Shown: in pieces, positions 16,048-24,085 of the stretch
How the letters are laid out: the number at the start of each line of letters is the position of its first letter
Numbering within the stretch: position 1 is the first letter of the stretch
Assembly (NCBI GenBank): GCA_963763885.1
Contig: CAVXQD010000007.1
Span: 1,178,001 to 1,242,000, forward strand
Direction: 5' to 3'
Length of the DNA: 64,000 nucleotides
Origin: JANNBN01 sp963763885
GTDB taxonomy: Bacteria > Actinomycetota > Acidimicrobiia > Acidimicrobiales > JANYDT01
The notes under the pieces: generated by a model
The model's input: the letters and a program-made list of their open reading frames with translations, nothing else
What the model was told of the DNA's origin: nothing
The model's database searches: none
Position numbers and translations under genes: made by a program

Positions 16048-17234
16048 CCTTCAGGAAGGAGATGGTCCAGTACGTCGTCCACCGAGACCGTGCCAAGCAA
16101 GCGGCCTTGCGCATCGGAAACTGGAACGGCAACGACGTCGTACTGCGCAAGGCGTCTAGCCAGTTCGCCCATGGTGAGATCTGGCGGCACCACGCTGGGG
16201 CCTTCGTCGAGGCAACGTGAGAGATGCGTAGAGGGACGCTCACGCAGCAACCGTTGGAACCCAACCGGACCGAGGTAACGGCCTGTTGGGGTCTCGAACG
16301 GGGGCTCGCAGACAAACACGTGCGACGCTTCTGCAGCCGGCAGGTCTGGGTCACGGATGTGGGCCAACGCTTCAGCAACCGTTGCGGTTGGCCCAAGGAT
16401 GACCGGGTAGGGGTTCATCAGACCGCCCGCTGACTCCGGCGAATACTCAACCAAGCGTCGCAGCGTCTCGGCTTCGGTGGGGTCCATTGCGGCGAGAACT
16501 TCTTCGCGTTCGGCAGCAGCCATCTCCCCGAGAAGGTCGGCAGCGTCGTCGGCTTCCATCTCCTCCAGCACGTCTGCGGCGCGCTCCACGTCCAACGACT
16601 CCAGCAGTGCGATGCCTTCTTCGTCTGGCAACTCTTCCAGCAGTTCTGCCAGTTCTTCGTCTCCCATTGCGTCTGCCACGGCACGCCGGTCAGGCTCGGT
16701 CATGGTGACAACTGCAGTTGCTGCGTCGGCCGCGTTCATTTCGCGCAACGATGAAATCTGCTGAGCCACCGCGGTCGTTGGGAACAGTTCGGCGAGCACA
16801 TCGCTCCCCGTGAGTCGACCCGTACGGCGTCGCCGAATGAGGCCGCTGGACACCAGCGACACGCCAGCCACTTCCCACGCACGAGCCGCTCCAGGAGCAA
16901 GCCGGATGGCGATGTCGTTGATGACTTCACGACCCACGCGCTGATCGAACAGGTCCTTACGAACCAGCACCTCACCGGAGCGCAACCGCAAACGACGGGG
17001 GTCGACCATGCCGACGAGGAGGCGGGCGCCGGTGACGTCCAATTCGCCGATGCGGTTGGAGCCGATGAAGATCAGGCGACGCTGAACCTCGGCGACGAAA
17101 CCAACAACCGGTGGAGGGGAGCCGGGCGCTGGATGGCCAAGGATGACGTCGGAAAGTTTGCCCACGGGGCTGCCGTCGGGCGCGTGCAGTGGAAGACCCA
17201 CCAGACGCGACACGAAAACAGGTGGAGAACTCAC
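16032..17234 (-). CDS. Soluble MgtE-N/CBS domain protein with PRC-barrel
   Basis: 400 residues without membrane helices. Residues ~1-90 resemble a PRC-barrel (FVSRLVGLPLHAPDGSPVGKLSDVIL). The middle (about 180-280) is an MgtE N superhelix of repeated DDAADLLGEM-type motifs, rich in acid (ELLEELPDEEGIALLESLD). The C-terminal part is a CBS pair (SAGGLMNPYPVILGPTATVAEAL, then LGTVSVDDVLDHLLPEGWRR). It thus has the magnesium-sensing cytosolic half of MgtE channels but not the five-helix pore. It may act as a magnesium or nucleotide sensor for the overlapping DUF1003 protein. The domain reading is firm, the role is inference. Confidence 0.85.
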   Translation of the reverse strand: MSSPPVFVSRLVGLPLHAPDGSPVGKLSDVILGHPAPGSPPPVVGFVAEVQRRLIFIGSNRIGELDVTGARLLVGMVDPRRLRLRSGEVLVRKDLFDQRVGREVINDIAIRLAPGAARAWEVAGVSLVSSGLIRRRRTGRLTGSDVLAELFPTTAVAQQISSLREMNAADAATAVVTMTEPDRRAVADAMGDEELAELLEELPDEEGIALLESLDVERAADVLEEMEADDAADLLGEMAAAEREEVLAAMDPTEAETLRRLVEYSPESAGGLMNPYPVILGPTATVAEALAHIRDPDLPAAEASHVFVCEPPFETPTGRYLGPVGFQRLLRERPSTHLSRCLDEGPSVVPPDLTMGELARRLAQYDVVAVPVSDAQGRLLGTVSVDDVLDHLLPEGWRRR

Positions 17235-17271
17235 ACTGCCAACCTACCCGCAGAATGAGGTTGTGTGGCAG

Positions 17272-18294
17272 CTACAGAAGTGCTGCAGCGCGTTGAGCGA
17301 GTGCGTCCACTCGCTGCTGACTGATCGCCAGGTCGAAGCCGGTGGAATCACCCATCACGCCCGCCGAGTACCGAGCCAAGACTCCTTCGGCGATGCACGC
17401 CAACCGCCAGCACGAGAACGCCTCGAAGTACTGGATGTCCGCAACGTCGCGGCCCGTGGCAGTGGAGTATCGCTGCACAACCTCAGCCCGGCTGGGGAAT
17501 CCGATGCGACCGGACGGATCGTTGTCTGCCAGCTGCGGGCCGGTGGGGTCGCTCCAGTACACAAGCAAGTAGCCGATATCCGCCAACACATCACCAAGTG
17601 TGCATAGTTCCCAGTCCAGGACCGCACGAAGGTCACCAGTTGCCGGGTCGACCATGCAGTTGCCCAACCGGTAGTCACCGTGGACGATGCCGACGGAATG
17701 TTCCTCCGGTTGTGCGCTGACCAGCTTTGCATGGAGCTGATCCATCAGTGGCAGTTCACGGGTCTTGGACTGATCCCACTGCGACTTCCATCGCTTCAAC
17801 TGACGATCCAAGTACCCGCCACGCCTGGCAAGTTCGCCCAGCCCAACTGCGTCGATGTCGATCTTGTGCAACTCCACCATCACGTCGAGCAGTTGCTCAG
17901 AGGCGCGGGCGCGGACCGATTCGTTCACCGCGTCGCCGGCTGCTGGGGAGTCCAGAACGACGCCTTCGACGAACTTCATCACGTAGAACGGAGCGTCGTT
18001 CACAGCGTTGTCGACACACAGCCCAACCACCGGAGCAACCGGCACCGCAGAACCTTGGAGTGCGCTGATAATCCGGTGCTCGCGTGCCACATCGTGTGCG
18101 GTAGCCAGCACGTTTCCAAGTGGCGGCCGACGCAACACGTACCGGCCACCTTCACCATCGGTGACCCGATAGGTGAGGTTGGACTTGCCACCCGCAATCA
18201 GCGAATAGGTGAACGGCCCAACCAGGCCGACATCACCTAACCAGTTATCGAGGTTGACCGAATTGATACCGGGCGGAACAAGTGGAGCAGACAC
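17272..18294 (-). CDS. Aminoglycoside phosphotransferase-family kinase (ACAD10-type)
   Basis: About 340 residues. The protein-kinase-like fold is shown by FTYSLIAGGKSNLTYRV (nucleotide loop), YVLRRPP, GIVHGDYRLGNCMVD (catalytic HGD-x4-N) and AVLDWELCTLGDVLADIGY (metal-binding D). GGKSNLTY plus DWELCTLGDPL-like residues are typical of the phosphotransferases that accompany acyl-CoA dehydrogenases (ACAD10/11 N-terminal half), which are thought to phosphorylate hydroxyacyl-CoA or similar molecules. The frame runs on to TTG 18411, overlapping the ABC gene stop, but the extra residues look unlike the family, so GTG 18294 is preferred. Substrate unknown. Confidence 0.8.
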   Translation of the reverse strand: MSAPLVPPGINSVNLDNWLGDVGLVGPFTYSLIAGGKSNLTYRVTDGEGGRYVLRRPPLGNVLATAHDVAREHRIISALQGSAVPVAPVVGLCVDNAVNDAPFYVMKFVEGVVLDSPAAGDAVNESVRARASEQLLDVMVELHKIDIDAVGLGELARRGGYLDRQLKRWKSQWDQSKTRELPLMDQLHAKLVSAQPEEHSVGIVHGDYRLGNCMVDPATGDLRAVLDWELCTLGDVLADIGYLLVYWSDPTGPQLADNDPSGRIGFPSRAEVVQRYSTATGRDVADIQYFEAFSCWRLACIAEGVLARYSAGVMGDSTGFDLAISQQRVDALAQRAAALL

Positions 18295-18407
18295 GGCAGC
18301 GACCCTACCGACCGACGCTCTGAAGTACCCAAGTCCATCAATCGCTCGCGATGCCGCCTCGATTTGAAGTGTCACGAATCGCGCGTTGCGGACCAAAATG
18401 TGACATC

Positions 18408-19208
18408 TCAACGAGACGAACGGATGCGGGCCGCCCAGCGGTCACCGTTACGATCCACCGCTACATCGACCCCGAATGTGGCAGACACGTTGGCCGAAGT
18501 AAGGACCTCGGAGATAGGGCCTTGGGCAACAGCCCGACCACTCCGCAGAAGCAATGCGTGAGTGAACCCCACAGGGATCTCTTCCAGGTGGTGCGTCACC
18601 AACACAATGGGGGCGGTGTTCGAGGCAGAGGCCAACTGGGCCAGTCTGCCAACAAACCGCTCCCGAGCGCCAAGGTCCAACCCGGCAGCGGGCTCGTCCA
18701 GCACCAGCAGATCGGCGTTACCCATCAGGGTTCGGGCGAGCATCACCTGCTGACGTTCCCCCTCGCTGAGCGCACCAAACCGACGTTGCGCCAAATACCC
18801 AAAACCACCAGCTTCCAACAAGTCGTACGCGCGCTGACGTTGCTCAACCGTGTACTCGTGCCACCACGGTTCGAGAGCCGCATACGCAGCAGTCATAACC
18901 ACGTCTTGCGCAACTAGATCCGGACGAAGCAACTTGGCGAACGACGAACTGACCACCCCAATGCGTTCCCGATGCCGACGCCAATCCACCCCTTGCCCAA
19001 GCCTGGCACCAAGGATGGCCACTCCCCCATGCGACGTGTGGAGCCAGCCAGTGATGATTTGCACCAACGTGGACTTTCCGCTTCCGTTCGGACCAAGGAT
19101 GGCCCACCGCTGGCTGGGCTCGACGCACAGCGTCAATCCATCCAGCGCCCAGGTGTCGCCACCGTCGTGCGACAACCGCACATCAACAAGGTCCAAGGCG
19201 TTGGTCAC
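18408..19208 (-). CDS. ABC-type ATPase subunit, orphan
   Basis: 266 residues with Walker A LGPNGSGKSTLV, signature LSEGERQQVMLARTL, Walker B LLVLDEPAAGLD and switch histidine in VLVTHHLEEIP. No permease or binding-protein gene is adjacent, so its partner, if any, is elsewhere. Such stand-alone ATPases of ModF/YhdZ-like type are common in actinobacteria. It starts about 38 bp from the divergent gene at 19247, leaving very little room for two promoters. Confidence 0.88.
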   Translation of the reverse strand: MTNALDLVDVRLSHDGGDTWALDGLTLCVEPSQRWAILGPNGSGKSTLVQIITGWLHTSHGGVAILGARLGQGVDWRRHRERIGVVSSSFAKLLRPDLVAQDVVMTAAYAALEPWWHEYTVEQRQRAYDLLEAGGFGYLAQRRFGALSEGERQQVMLARTLMGNADLLVLDEPAAGLDLGARERFVGRLAQLASASNTAPIVLVTHHLEEIPVGFTHALLLRSGRAVAQGPISEVLTSANVSATFGVDVAVDRNGDRWAARIRSSR

Positions 19209-19246
19209 GGCCGATCAACCTACCGGGAGTGTGTGACGCTGGGTGC

Positions 19247-19996
19247 ATGCACCTCATGTGGCAGTTGCCCGCAGACATCGGCCCAGTGGTTTCCGCGTGG
19301 GTCACCTTTGAGCTCACCGAAGCGCCTCAGGTGGAAGAGCTCTACTTCTGGGCACTCCAGGCAAGCTTCACCGATGCCGCCGGAGGCGACTTCGGAGCCG
19401 CACACACAGGCCTGCAATGGAACCCGCGCCACCCAAACAACGGCGCAGTCAATTGGGGTGGATACCCACCACAGCACAGCAACTGGAAGAAGAACCTTCA
19501 AGGTTCACCTCCCAGGCTGCCCGGGTTCAAAGACGACCCCAACACCCGGCACTACCCGTGGGACGCCCACACGCCGTACCGAATCACCATCTCCCCCGGC
19601 GAACCGGCTGCAGACGGCACTACGGGTTGGCGCGCCAGCGTGCGCAACCTGGCAACCGGTGAACACACCGTGCTGCGAGACCTGTGGTGCGGCGGAGACA
19701 GGCTGAGTGGGCTGTGTGTGTGGACCGAGTGGTTCTGCCCATGCGATGCCCCCACCGTGGCCGTCACCTGGACCGGGTTCCGCGTTCGCACCGAAGACGG
19801 CACGGAACACGAACCGCAAGCCGTGTTCCTCAACCACCCAACAGATGGGAACTGCAGCAACGTCGGCCACCGCATCATCTCGCAATACCCCGAGCTTGTC
19901 ATCGAACAGCGGATGAACACCGTCCGCGAACTCCCACACGGCACGGTCGTACCGATTCGGCTGCCAAGCCCCGGTGTCGATACCGTGTCTCTGTGA
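19247..19996 (+). CDS. Hypothetical tryptophan-rich protein
   Basis: About 249 residues; not recognised. It has no signal peptide and no membrane segment. It is rich in Trp, Pro, Asn and Gly, with GLQWNPRHPNNGAVNWGGY and KDDPNTRHYPWDAHTPYRI, then VWTEWFCPCDAPTVAVTWTGF. The content suggests an all-beta, possibly carbohydrate-binding domain. GTG 19229 is an alternative start. The TGA overlaps the GTG of the following thioesterase gene (GTGA), so the two are probably translated together and may act in the same process. Confidence 0.7.
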   Translation: MHLMWQLPADIGPVVSAWVTFELTEAPQVEELYFWALQASFTDAAGGDFGAAHTGLQWNPRHPNNGAVNWGGYPPQHSNWKKNLQGSPPRLPGFKDDPNTRHYPWDAHTPYRITISPGEPAADGTTGWRASVRNLATGEHTVLRDLWCGGDRLSGLCVWTEWFCPCDAPTVAVTWTGFRVRTEDGTEHEPQAVFLNHPTDGNCSNVGHRIISQYPELVIEQRMNTVRELPHGTVVPIRLPSPGVDTVSL

Positions 19997-20811
19997 CCAC
20001 CCCGGCCCAATATCAGTTCGACATCGACACGCTCCCCGGTGAACAGGGATTGGTGCTTGGCGATGGCTGGAACATCGGCGACAAGCCAAACGGCGGCTAC
20101 TCAATGGCGGCCGCCGCCAGAACCATGTGCGCGCATACACAGGTTGCGGGGTCCAGCCATGTCGATCCCATCACCGTTACCACGCACTACCTCCGACCCG
20201 CGCAGCCCGGGCCAGCGATGATCAGCACACAGATGATTCGTGCCGGACGCACCTTCACCAACGCAATCGCCGGAATGGAACAGGGCTCGCCTGGCACCCT
20301 ACGCACACAGACAATCGCCACCTTCGGCACCCTCGGCGAACCGCAAGACCCGCAATACCTGGGCACCATGCCGCCAGACATTCCGGGCCCAGACGAGTGC
20401 ATCGACCGATCAGGTCCGCAGCTGTTCGTCAACCTGTCCAGCATCAACGAGACCACCGAGGTGCGGCTGCATCCCAACACCGGGTGGGTCACTGGCAATC
20501 ACACCGGTAAACCTGAGTCCATCGGCTGGATCCGCTTCCGTGATGGCCGCCCACCAGACCCATGGGCACTCCTGTTCTTTGCAGACGCCCTACCCCCAAC
20601 GGTCTTCGAGGTACTCCCGGACCGGGCCTGGGTACCAACAATTGAGATGACCGTTCATGTCCGGGCCAACCCAGCACCCGGCTGGATGCTGCTGCGAATG
20701 ACGTCTCGTCACGTCGCCAACGGCCGCTTCGAGGAAGACGGCGAACTATGGGATTCAACCGGCCGACTGGTGGCTCAGTCCCGGCAGCTCGCCATGATCC
20801 TCGCTGTGTGA
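19993..20811 (+). CDS. TesB-like acyl-CoA thioesterase family protein
   Basis: 272 residues. GDGWNIGDKPNGGYSMAAAARTM near the N-terminus, SSHVDPITVTTHYLRPAQPGPAMISTQMIRAGRTF, and a C-terminal half ending WDSTGRLVAQSRQLAMIL are typical of double-hotdog (4HBT_3/TesB-like) thioesterases. It probably hydrolyses acyl-CoA in the cytosol. Translation is likely coupled to the unknown gene upstream by the GTGA overlap at 19993-19996. Substrate unknown. Confidence 0.8.
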   Translation: MTTPAQYQFDIDTLPGEQGLVLGDGWNIGDKPNGGYSMAAAARTMCAHTQVAGSSHVDPITVTTHYLRPAQPGPAMISTQMIRAGRTFTNAIAGMEQGSPGTLRTQTIATFGTLGEPQDPQYLGTMPPDIPGPDECIDRSGPQLFVNLSSINETTEVRLHPNTGWVTGNHTGKPESIGWIRFRDGRPPDPWALLFFADALPPTVFEVLPDRAWVPTIEMTVHVRANPAPGWMLLRMTSRHVANGRFEEDGELWDSTGRLVAQSRQLAMILAV

Positions 20812-20878
20812 TCCCAGTGAGGTCACCGAGGCGGATTGGGCGAAGATCACTGAACCATTGAAGTCCCGGACAGCGATG

Positions 20879-21256
20879 TCACACGCGCACGATCACCGCG
20901 TCGATTCGCCGCGTTTTCAAGAGCGTCCTGAGGTCGTCAACGTCGCTCGTGAGAATGCGGTCCTGGTTGTGCACGAGCAGCGACAGGTGAGCGTCAGCAA
21001 GGTCGGTTGTCTTGTTTGTTCGGAGGAGCTCACCGACTCGCTTACCTCCGGCCTCGTCGAGCGCAACGATGTGCACACCTGTGAGCAGTCGGGCAAGGTT
21101 TGCCTGGCGTCGAGGATCGCGCCAGGCCTGTGCAAGCACTGCTCCGCTCGTCACGAGAGGCACAGCGTCGCGTTGGAGCACTCGCAGCATCGCTCCAACC
21201 GTTCGGTCGCGTCTGTCGATGGCGATCAGCGCGCCAGCGTCGAGCACAACGGTCAT
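20879..21256 (-). CDS. VapC-type PIN-domain toxin
   Basis: 125 residues. MTVVLDAGALIAIDRRD has the first acidic residue, TSGAVLAQAWRD the second, and TTDLADAHLSLLVHNQDRILTSDVDDLRTLL the remaining aspartates of the PIN ribonuclease site. VapC toxins cut tRNA or rRNA using Mg2+. The start overlaps the end of the antitoxin gene by ATGA (21253-21256), the usual coupling in VapBC modules. Confidence 0.85.
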   Translation of the reverse strand: MTVVLDAGALIAIDRRDRTVGAMLRVLQRDAVPLVTSGAVLAQAWRDPRRQANLARLLTGVHIVALDEAGGKRVGELLRTNKTTDLADAHLSLLVHNQDRILTSDVDDLRTLLKTRRIDAVIVRV

Positions 21257-21501
21257 GGCGCACCGCGTCGTTGCGGCCCTTGAAGGGCTTCGGCGGCAGC
21301 GTTCAGTTCAATCTCACTGAACGGACCGTCTTCGGCTTCCCACTGATCGAGCGCCGCGCCGAGCAGATCGTTGCGGAGCCGTTGAGCAGCAGCCTTGGTC
21401 AGCCACGTGGAAACGCTGGTGCCTTCACGGGCAGCCGCTTCTCGGACTGCGGTGCCGATCTGGGGAGCCATCGTTACGGAGAGTCGGTCCACGGGAGCCA
21501 C
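21253..21501 (-). CDS. VapB-like antitoxin
   Basis: About 82 residues from GTG 21501 (GTG 21492 also possible; the frame is open further up to 21573). The N-terminal half (LSVTMAPQIGTAVREAAAREGTSVSTWLTKAAAQRL) looks like a ribbon-helix-helix DNA-binding domain, and the acidic C-terminal tail (DQWEAEDGPFSEIELNAAAEAL) is what would wrap the toxin. It is placed directly upstream of, and overlapping, the PIN toxin gene. Autoregulation of the pair is expected. Family assignment is by context and pattern. Confidence 0.78.
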   Translation of the reverse strand: MAPVDRLSVTMAPQIGTAVREAAAREGTSVSTWLTKAAAQRLRNDLLGAALDQWEAEDGPFSEIELNAAAEALQGPQRRGAP

Positions 21502-21584
21502 ACATACGACCGTAACACACTCGATAGTATGCGCAGCCGCAATCACCCTCGGCAGTTCTTCAACGCAGACCAAGTCTGCAGGCC

Positions 21585-23888
21585 CTACTGCGTTGCGAGG
21601 GCGGCTACCAACGCAACCGCAAACTCTTCCGACGCAGACATGCTTGGGAACGTGTCAATCACCAGCGTGTTGATTGAGCCGGCAAACGTGAACGGCGGGG
21701 CGAACGCGTCGCTGACTCCAGACAGGTTGCGGCCAACGTCGATACCCACCGGCGAAATCATGTTGGGGACCACAGCAATAGCCGCTTCACCAACCACCAC
21801 ACCCTCAACCAACAACTCGGCCTTGGCCGGGCCACCTTTCACCCGCGTCTGGTGCACCGCAACGTCGAAATCGCCCGCCGGCAGCGGCACCTGCGAACGG
21901 ACAACCGTGTGCGACGTGAACGCATTGTAGTCATAGACCAGATGCCCGGCGGTATCGATGTACACCACCAGCCCGTTGTTGACGGTGCCGTAGGACAACA
22001 GGGCACCGTAGTCCGTTACAGCGCGACTGAGGCTGAACGTCATCTTCCAGGACCTGCTTCCAAGCGCCGGTGACCCATCGGGCGGAATTCGATCAATGGG
22101 CGGATAGTACGTGTACTTATGACGAGCGGTTGGGGTTCCAGGTGTTGGGTGACCCGCAAACAAGTTGGCTCGGTCCTCCTCGATGGGAAGCACCCCATAC
22201 CGACCCGCGTCGATCCAGAACAGCTCGATCATGCTGCGCAGCCGGACAGGCTCGATCTCCGCAAGGTCGTTGCACTCGGAGAAGTCCTGGTCCAAGTGGT
22301 AAAGCTCCCACACGTCTTCTTCCAACGTCGTGCCCGGATGATGAAAGCTGACGGCCTTCCAACCATCGGCCCAAATGGCACGGTGTCCGCGCATCTCGAA
22401 GTACTGCGTTGTCTTGCGCGTCGGCACCGCCACCGGATCAGCAGCCTCGGGCACAAACGAATAGGCAAGGCTCACACCTTGAACGGGTTGCTGGGCAACA
22501 CCCTTCACCGTTTGCGGTGCCTCTACGCCAACCGCCTCGTAAATGGTTGGAGCCAAGTCGATCACGTGATGGAACTGTGACCGCAGCCCGCCGACCACCG
22601 ACGCGTCGATACCTGCTGGCCAGCGAACAATCAACGGGTCACGCACGCCGCCACCATGCGTGTCTTGCTTGTAGCGCTTCGACGGCGTGTTGCCGACCTG
22701 TGCCCATCCCCACGGATAGTTGTTGTTGGACCTCCGGGTGCCGATGTCGTCCAAGCGATCCAACCCCTGCTGCACTGTTGGCATCAGCCCGTTGAAGTAC
22801 TGGAATGTGTCGCACAAGCCAATTGCGGTGCCTTCTTGCGACGCTCCGTTGTCGCTCAACGCGAACACCAACGTGTTGTCGGCAACGCCCAGTCGATCCA
22901 ACTGATCGAGCAGGCGACCGATCTGCGCATCGGTGTGCTCCAACATGGCAGCGAACGCTTCCTGCAAGCGGCACGCCAGACGCTGCTCATCGGCAGTCAG
23001 ATCGGTCCACGGCTTCACGCCTTTATTGCGCGGCGCCAGCTGCGTACCTGCAGGAATGACACCCATGCTGAGCTGCTGTTCGTATACGCGCTGACGAATG
23101 ACATCCCACCCTTCGTCGAAGGCCCCTCGGTACTTCGCGAGGTACTCGTCCGGTGCCTGGTGCGGCGCGTGCATGGCACCCAGCGCCAAGTACAGAAAGA
23201 AGGGACGCTCGGGTACCAGCGAGTGCTTGTTGCGCAACATCCGAGTTGCCTGATCCACCAAGTCTTCGGTGAGGTGATACCCCTCGGCCGGAGTGCGCGG
23301 TGGGTCGGTCATTGCGTTGTCTTGATACAGCTCAGGGTGGAACTGATCCATCTCGCCCTGATGAAACCCGTAGTACCGGTCAAACCCACGGCCAAGCGGC
23401 CAATCCCCAAACGGCCCGGCAGCCGACGCTTCGCGCATCGGCGCAAGATGCCACTTGCCAACCGCAAACGTGGAATAACCCTGCGGTTGCAACACCTCGG
23501 CGATGGTGGCCGCAGAGGCCGCAATCCGACCCCGCATGTTCTCGAACCCGTCGTCGAAGTTCGACAACGCACGCATGCCGACGGAGTGATGGTTGCGGCC
23601 GGTCAGCAGACACGCACGCGTGGGCGAACACAGTGCTGTCGTGTGGAAGTTGGTGTATCGCAACCCTTCCGCAGCCAGCCGGTCGAAGTTGGGCGTCTGC
23701 ACCACCGACCCGAAGCAACTCAGATGCGAAAAGCCCGTGTCATCAAGCAGAATCACCAAGACGTTGGGTGATCCGGCAGCCGGCAGCACAGGCGCCGGCC
23801 ACACCGGAGTGGACTCCTTGGTGGTGCGGCGCACGATCGGCTTTGCAGCAGGGACAGGCTTCACGGGACTCGGCTGAGCAGCGGGCAT
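21585..23888 (-). CDS. Arylsulfatase (type I, formylglycine-dependent)
   Basis: About 767 residues. NVLVILLDDTGFSHLSCFG carries the metal-binding Asp pair, LCSPTRACLLTGRNHH contains the C-x-P-x-R site whose cysteine becomes formylglycine, and GKWHLAP and LSDNGASQEG supply further active-site residues. The C-terminal ~200 residues form the extra beta-rich domain of large arylsulfatases (AslA/PPZ-type). No signal peptide is clear, and no formylglycine-generating enzyme gene is in the window. It hydrolyses sulfate esters, probably for sulfur scavenging. ATG 23888 is preferred because a GAGAGG lies upstream; the frame also contains ATG 23924. Confidence 0.9.
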   Translation of the reverse strand: MPAAQPSPVKPVPAAKPIVRRTTKESTPVWPAPVLPAAGSPNVLVILLDDTGFSHLSCFGSVVQTPNFDRLAAEGLRYTNFHTTALCSPTRACLLTGRNHHSVGMRALSNFDDGFENMRGRIAASAATIAEVLQPQGYSTFAVGKWHLAPMREASAAGPFGDWPLGRGFDRYYGFHQGEMDQFHPELYQDNAMTDPPRTPAEGYHLTEDLVDQATRMLRNKHSLVPERPFFLYLALGAMHAPHQAPDEYLAKYRGAFDEGWDVIRQRVYEQQLSMGVIPAGTQLAPRNKGVKPWTDLTADEQRLACRLQEAFAAMLEHTDAQIGRLLDQLDRLGVADNTLVFALSDNGASQEGTAIGLCDTFQYFNGLMPTVQQGLDRLDDIGTRRSNNNYPWGWAQVGNTPSKRYKQDTHGGGVRDPLIVRWPAGIDASVVGGLRSQFHHVIDLAPTIYEAVGVEAPQTVKGVAQQPVQGVSLAYSFVPEAADPVAVPTRKTTQYFEMRGHRAIWADGWKAVSFHHPGTTLEEDVWELYHLDQDFSECNDLAEIEPVRLRSMIELFWIDAGRYGVLPIEEDRANLFAGHPTPGTPTARHKYTYYPPIDRIPPDGSPALGSRSWKMTFSLSRAVTDYGALLSYGTVNNGLVVYIDTAGHLVYDYNAFTSHTVVRSQVPLPAGDFDVAVHQTRVKGGPAKAELLVEGVVVGEAAIAVVPNMISPVGIDVGRNLSGVSDAFAPPFTFAGSINTLVIDTFPSMSASEEFAVALVAALATQ

Positions 23889-23986
23889 GTCGCCATCTTG
23901 CCTCTCAGCCGAAAACGGTGCCATGTGGACGCATGTGGACGTCCAGCGAAACGTCGGGCAAACAGCACGAGCAAACGGAATGGCTG

Positions 23987-24068
23987 GACTTCGCGTCCCC
24001 CACGCGCCTTCGCGTCCCCCTAGTGACGACCCTCACGGGACGCGAAGGTCCACACGGGACGCGAAGTC
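23987..24068. repeat. Nested double inverted repeat of CTTCGCGTCCC
   Basis: GACTTCGCGTCCC (23987-23999) and CCTTCGCGTCCC (24007-24018) are followed by their complements GGGACGCGAAGG (24037-24048) and GGGACGCGAAGTC (24056-24068), with equal 7-bp spacings. It can fold as one long hairpin. It lies 18 bp downstream of the hydrolase stop and about 100 bp upstream of the sulfatase, so it may terminate the first and regulate the second. Confidence 0.75.
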
Positions 24069-24085
24069 TGACCCCGGCCCCGGAG

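Noticed and set aside
18295..18411. N-terminal 39-codon extension of the phosphotransferase from TTG
   Set aside because: The TTGA overlap with the ABC gene is tempting, but the extra residues do not look like the family and a GTG with an upstream purine stretch is available.
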